From: Zelonia costaricensis
Taxonomy: Eukaryota > Euglenozoa > Kinetoplastea > Trypanosomatida > Trypanosomatidae
Assembly: GCA_030849075.1 (NCBI GenBank)
Contig: JASAOO010003426.1
Span: 1-59,766, forward strand
Length of the DNA stretch: 59,766 bases
Direction of reading: 5' to 3'
Shown: one piece after another, positions 57,930 through 59,766 of the stretch
Position numbering within the stretch: the first letter of the stretch is position 1
How the letters are laid out: every line of letters starts with the position of its first letter
Notes under the pieces: model-generated
What the model saw: the letters and a program-made list of their open reading frames with translations, nothing else
What the model was told of the DNA's origin: nothing
The model's database searches: none
Made by a program: the position numbers and the translations under genes

Positions 57930-58581
57930 CGAGGGCGCTGAGCCGGGCCGCTCCCGCTGGGGCACGTCCGCTGGCGATTCACGCGCAACGGCACGCATCA
58001 GCGCTCCTTGGGTTTTTCCTTTTCCCCGCCCCGTTGCCGCCAGTTCCTGTCTACTTTGACTGGCTCCGCTGTCCCCCCCCCCCCCCACCACACACACACA
58101 CACACACACGAGTGGCGCTGTCGCCGCGGCTGCCACTGCGGACACCACCGAGAGAACATTCTCGACCTTGCAAGCGCGCAGCGTTGGCCTGGACTTACGG
58201 CACACCCCGACTTTGCTAGACACACTCCGTACGCGGCCAGGATGAGACATGTGTGTGGGTGTTTGCGTGGTTGTGCGCTCGACACACGCAAACACACACA
58301 CACACACACATGTGTAATGATGGATGTCTGAGGCTCTTGTGCACACGCTCGCACCTTTGTCACTTCCTCCCTGATTGCCTCCACCCCCCTTCTCCCCTCG
58401 CTCCGCCACACGCATCTCCGCCTATCTGCTTCGGACGCACGGGGGTGCGGCTGGTACAGCCCCCCAACATCCCCCCAAACGCCGTCACCTCGCTGACAAG
58501 CCATCAGTACACCAGGGAGTGACTCAGGCTTCTCCACACAAGGCACCTTCAACCCGCTCGTACGTACGACGCACACACGAC
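57930..58581 (+). other. Intergenic spacer with poly-C/CA element
   Basis: It contains a 14-base C-run followed by a CA repeat (58073-58109), a TG-rich patch (about 58250-58270) and a second CA repeat (about 58284-58310). Pyrimidine-rich DNA at 58360-58395 may serve splicing. No gene is supported. Confidence 0.65.
58073..58109 (+). repeat. Poly-C run joined to (CA)n
   Basis: Fourteen C, a short ACC linker, then about ten CA units. The same poly-C-then-CA arrangement occurs near 26824, 42106 and 52096, in the 5' flanks of other genes. Confidence 0.85.
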
Positions 58582-59361
58582 ATGCCTGCAACGCTGGAGC
58601 AGCGCCTCGTGCAGCTCGCCGGCCGCTTCGACGCGCTGGAGGCGGGCATCAAGCAGGTGCAGCAGCGCCTTCATGGCGGGAAGGCCGCTGCTGCTGCGGC
58701 TGCTGCGGCACCCTCGAGTGCGGCGACGCCGGCCAAGGCTGCAGAGGACCTCACGGCCTTGCAGCCAGACCCGAAGGACCCTGCCGAGGTGGCCAGTCTG
58801 CGCCGGCACTGCCTCGAGGTGGGGCTGCACTCGGCGGCGTTCCTGTGGGTGCCATCAAACTACTACCAGGAGAACCTGCAGTGGCGCCGCGACGCGCTGC
58901 AGGCGCCGAGCATCCGCCACCTGTGCAAGACCATCCTGATGGAGAACACGCACTGCACCAACCCGGACTGTAGCGACCGCGCCAACTCACGCTACTACCT
59001 CGTCGTCTACCAGTACGTGGATCGCTTCAACTCTGACATGGTCGGCCGCGCGATCCAGGAGATGAACCCCGGCATGGGAAAGAAGAAGTTCAACTTCCGC
59101 CTGGCGGACCCGGTCGACGCGGAGCGGCTCACCGGCGTGCGCAGCGGCGCTGTGGCCCCCTTTGGGACGCCGACGGCGATTCCCGTGGTGCTCAGCGCCG
59201 GCATCACGGAGCTCGCGCCCCCGACCTTCTACGTGGGCGGCGGCCACGTCGACTGCAAGTGCCGCCTTGACACCGCCGAGTTCATCCGCGTCACGAACGC
59301 GATTGTGGCGCCGATCACGGTGCCGCTGACGGAAGAGGAGCTGCTTCAGATTGCGGACTGA
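58582..59361 (+). CDS. Stand-alone YbaK/ProX-type tRNA-editing-domain protein
   Basis: A 259-residue protein from the first ATG. An N-terminal predicted coiled coil (LEQRLVQLAGRFDALEAGIK, about 4-30) and an Ala-rich linker precede the YbaK/prolyl-tRNA-synthetase-associated domain from about residue 75. Family features: a Lys (K116, in CKTILMENTHC) at the position of the domain's functional Lys; then MNPGMGKKKFNFRLADP; the G-rich loop VRSGAVAPFGTPTAIPV; and the final strand pair FYVGGGHVDCKCRLDTAEFI. YbaK/ProX proteins deacylate mischarged tRNAs such as Cys- or Ala-tRNA-Pro. A CTNPDC pair and the coiled coil suggest added binding features. Kinetoplastids have YbaK-like partners in the multi-synthetase complex, from memory; whether this is that subunit is unproven. 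Confidence 0.8.
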   Translation: MPATLEQRLVQLAGRFDALEAGIKQVQQRLHGGKAAAAAAAAAPSSAATPAKAAEDLTALQPDPKDPAEVASLRRHCLEVGLHSAAFLWVPSNYYQENLQWRRDALQAPSIRHLCKTILMENTHCTNPDCSDRANSRYYLVVYQYVDRFNSDMVGRAIQEMNPGMGKKKFNFRLADPVDAERLTGVRSGAVAPFGTPTAIPVVLSAGITELAPPTFYVGGGHVDCKCRLDTAEFIRVTNAIVAPITVPLTEEELLQIAD

Positions 59362-59766
59362 GAAGGCATATGACGCGTGTGTGGGGGTCGAGGTGGAGGG
59401 GGGGGGGGGGGGAATGGGAGGTCGGTGAGGGGCGCGCGCGCTCCAGCGCGCCCCTCGAGCCCGAAGCTCCCCGCCCGCCGCTCTCTCTCCCTCCTCATGC
59501 TATCGACACACTCCTCCAACGTCAGCGGAGTACGGCGGCAGCCGCCTACGCGTTCGCGTTGACAGGGGCGCGCTCCTTCGTGCCGTCCGACACACTTCCA
59601 AGGAAGCAGCTCGGGTTTCACTGGAGAGTCTGAAGTGCGCGAGATCCCCGCAATAAAAGCACAACGACACACCACAGACACACACAGCCAGAGAATCTTG
59701 ACTCCCTCATCAGCGATGAACTCCATTCTGCATGCACTACTGATGCTTCTGCTCTAGCCGCGCTGC
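59362..59766 (+). other. Downstream spacer, runs off the window
   Basis: Probable 3' UTR of the YbaK gene. A run of 15 G is at 59398-59412, and a GC-rich inverted repeat is at 59429-59454. The last bases contain a CA-rich patch (59670-59690). No gene is seen before the window ends. Confidence 0.65.
59429..59454 (+). repeat. Perfect 9-base inverted repeat (hairpin) in a 3' UTR
   Basis: GGGGCGCGC at 59429-59437 and its reverse complement GCGCGCCCC at 59446-59454, separated by eight bases. In RNA this gives an all-GC nine-pair stem. It lies 68 bases after the YbaK stop codon and just beyond the G-run. Confidence 0.8.

Overview
The window is nuclear DNA of a trypanosomatid flagellate, most likely in the Leishmania/Leptomonas/Crithidia group. 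The coding sequence is very GC-rich with G/C-biased third positions, and no introns are evident. All sixteen convincing genes lie on the plus strand, as in a polycistronic transcription unit. Long low-complexity spacers separate them, with pyrimidine tracts followed by AG (trans-splice acceptor style) and many (CA)n, (TG)n, poly-C and poly-G runs. No rRNA, tRNA, mobile element, CRISPR array or strand-switch region was found. The species and chromosome cannot be told from the sequence alone.

Layout. 0-14 kb: the 3' part of an unrecognised gene; a small membrane-anchored protein with a BAG-like C-terminus; and a giant (about 3,130 residue) low-complexity protein with a predicted N-myristoylation signal. 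14-24 kb: a protein with seven RanBP2-like zinc-finger motifs and a mitochondrial-looking N-terminus; a 3.9-kb non-coding spacer; and a 1,194-residue Ser/Pro-rich protein of unknown function. 26-39 kb: a SCYL1-type pseudokinase, a HEATR6-like HEAT-repeat protein, and an ABCG-like membrane protein whose ATPase motifs are mostly lost. 40-47 kb: a 122-residue protein, a TMEM254/DUF4499-like membrane protein, and the meiotic MutS homologue MSH4. 48-59.8 kb: cyclase-associated protein (CAP/Srv2), an aspartyl-tRNA synthetase with a mitochondrial-type presequence, two unrecognised proteins, and a stand-alone YbaK/ProX-type tRNA-editing-domain protein.

The genes do not form a pathway operon; trypanosomatid neighbours are co-transcribed but usually unrelated. 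Separate themes can be seen. Translation and its fidelity: AspRS and the YbaK protein. Membrane traffic and membrane proteins: SCYL1, the BAG anchor, the ABCG pseudo-transporter and the TMEM254-like protein. Meiotic recombination: MSH4. Actin turnover: CAP. Possible mitochondrial RNA biology: the RanBP2-finger protein. The points most worth following are the inactivated ABCG, the Snl1-like BAG protein, the variant zinc-finger array, and the possible second start of AspRS created by a splice acceptor inside its third codon.
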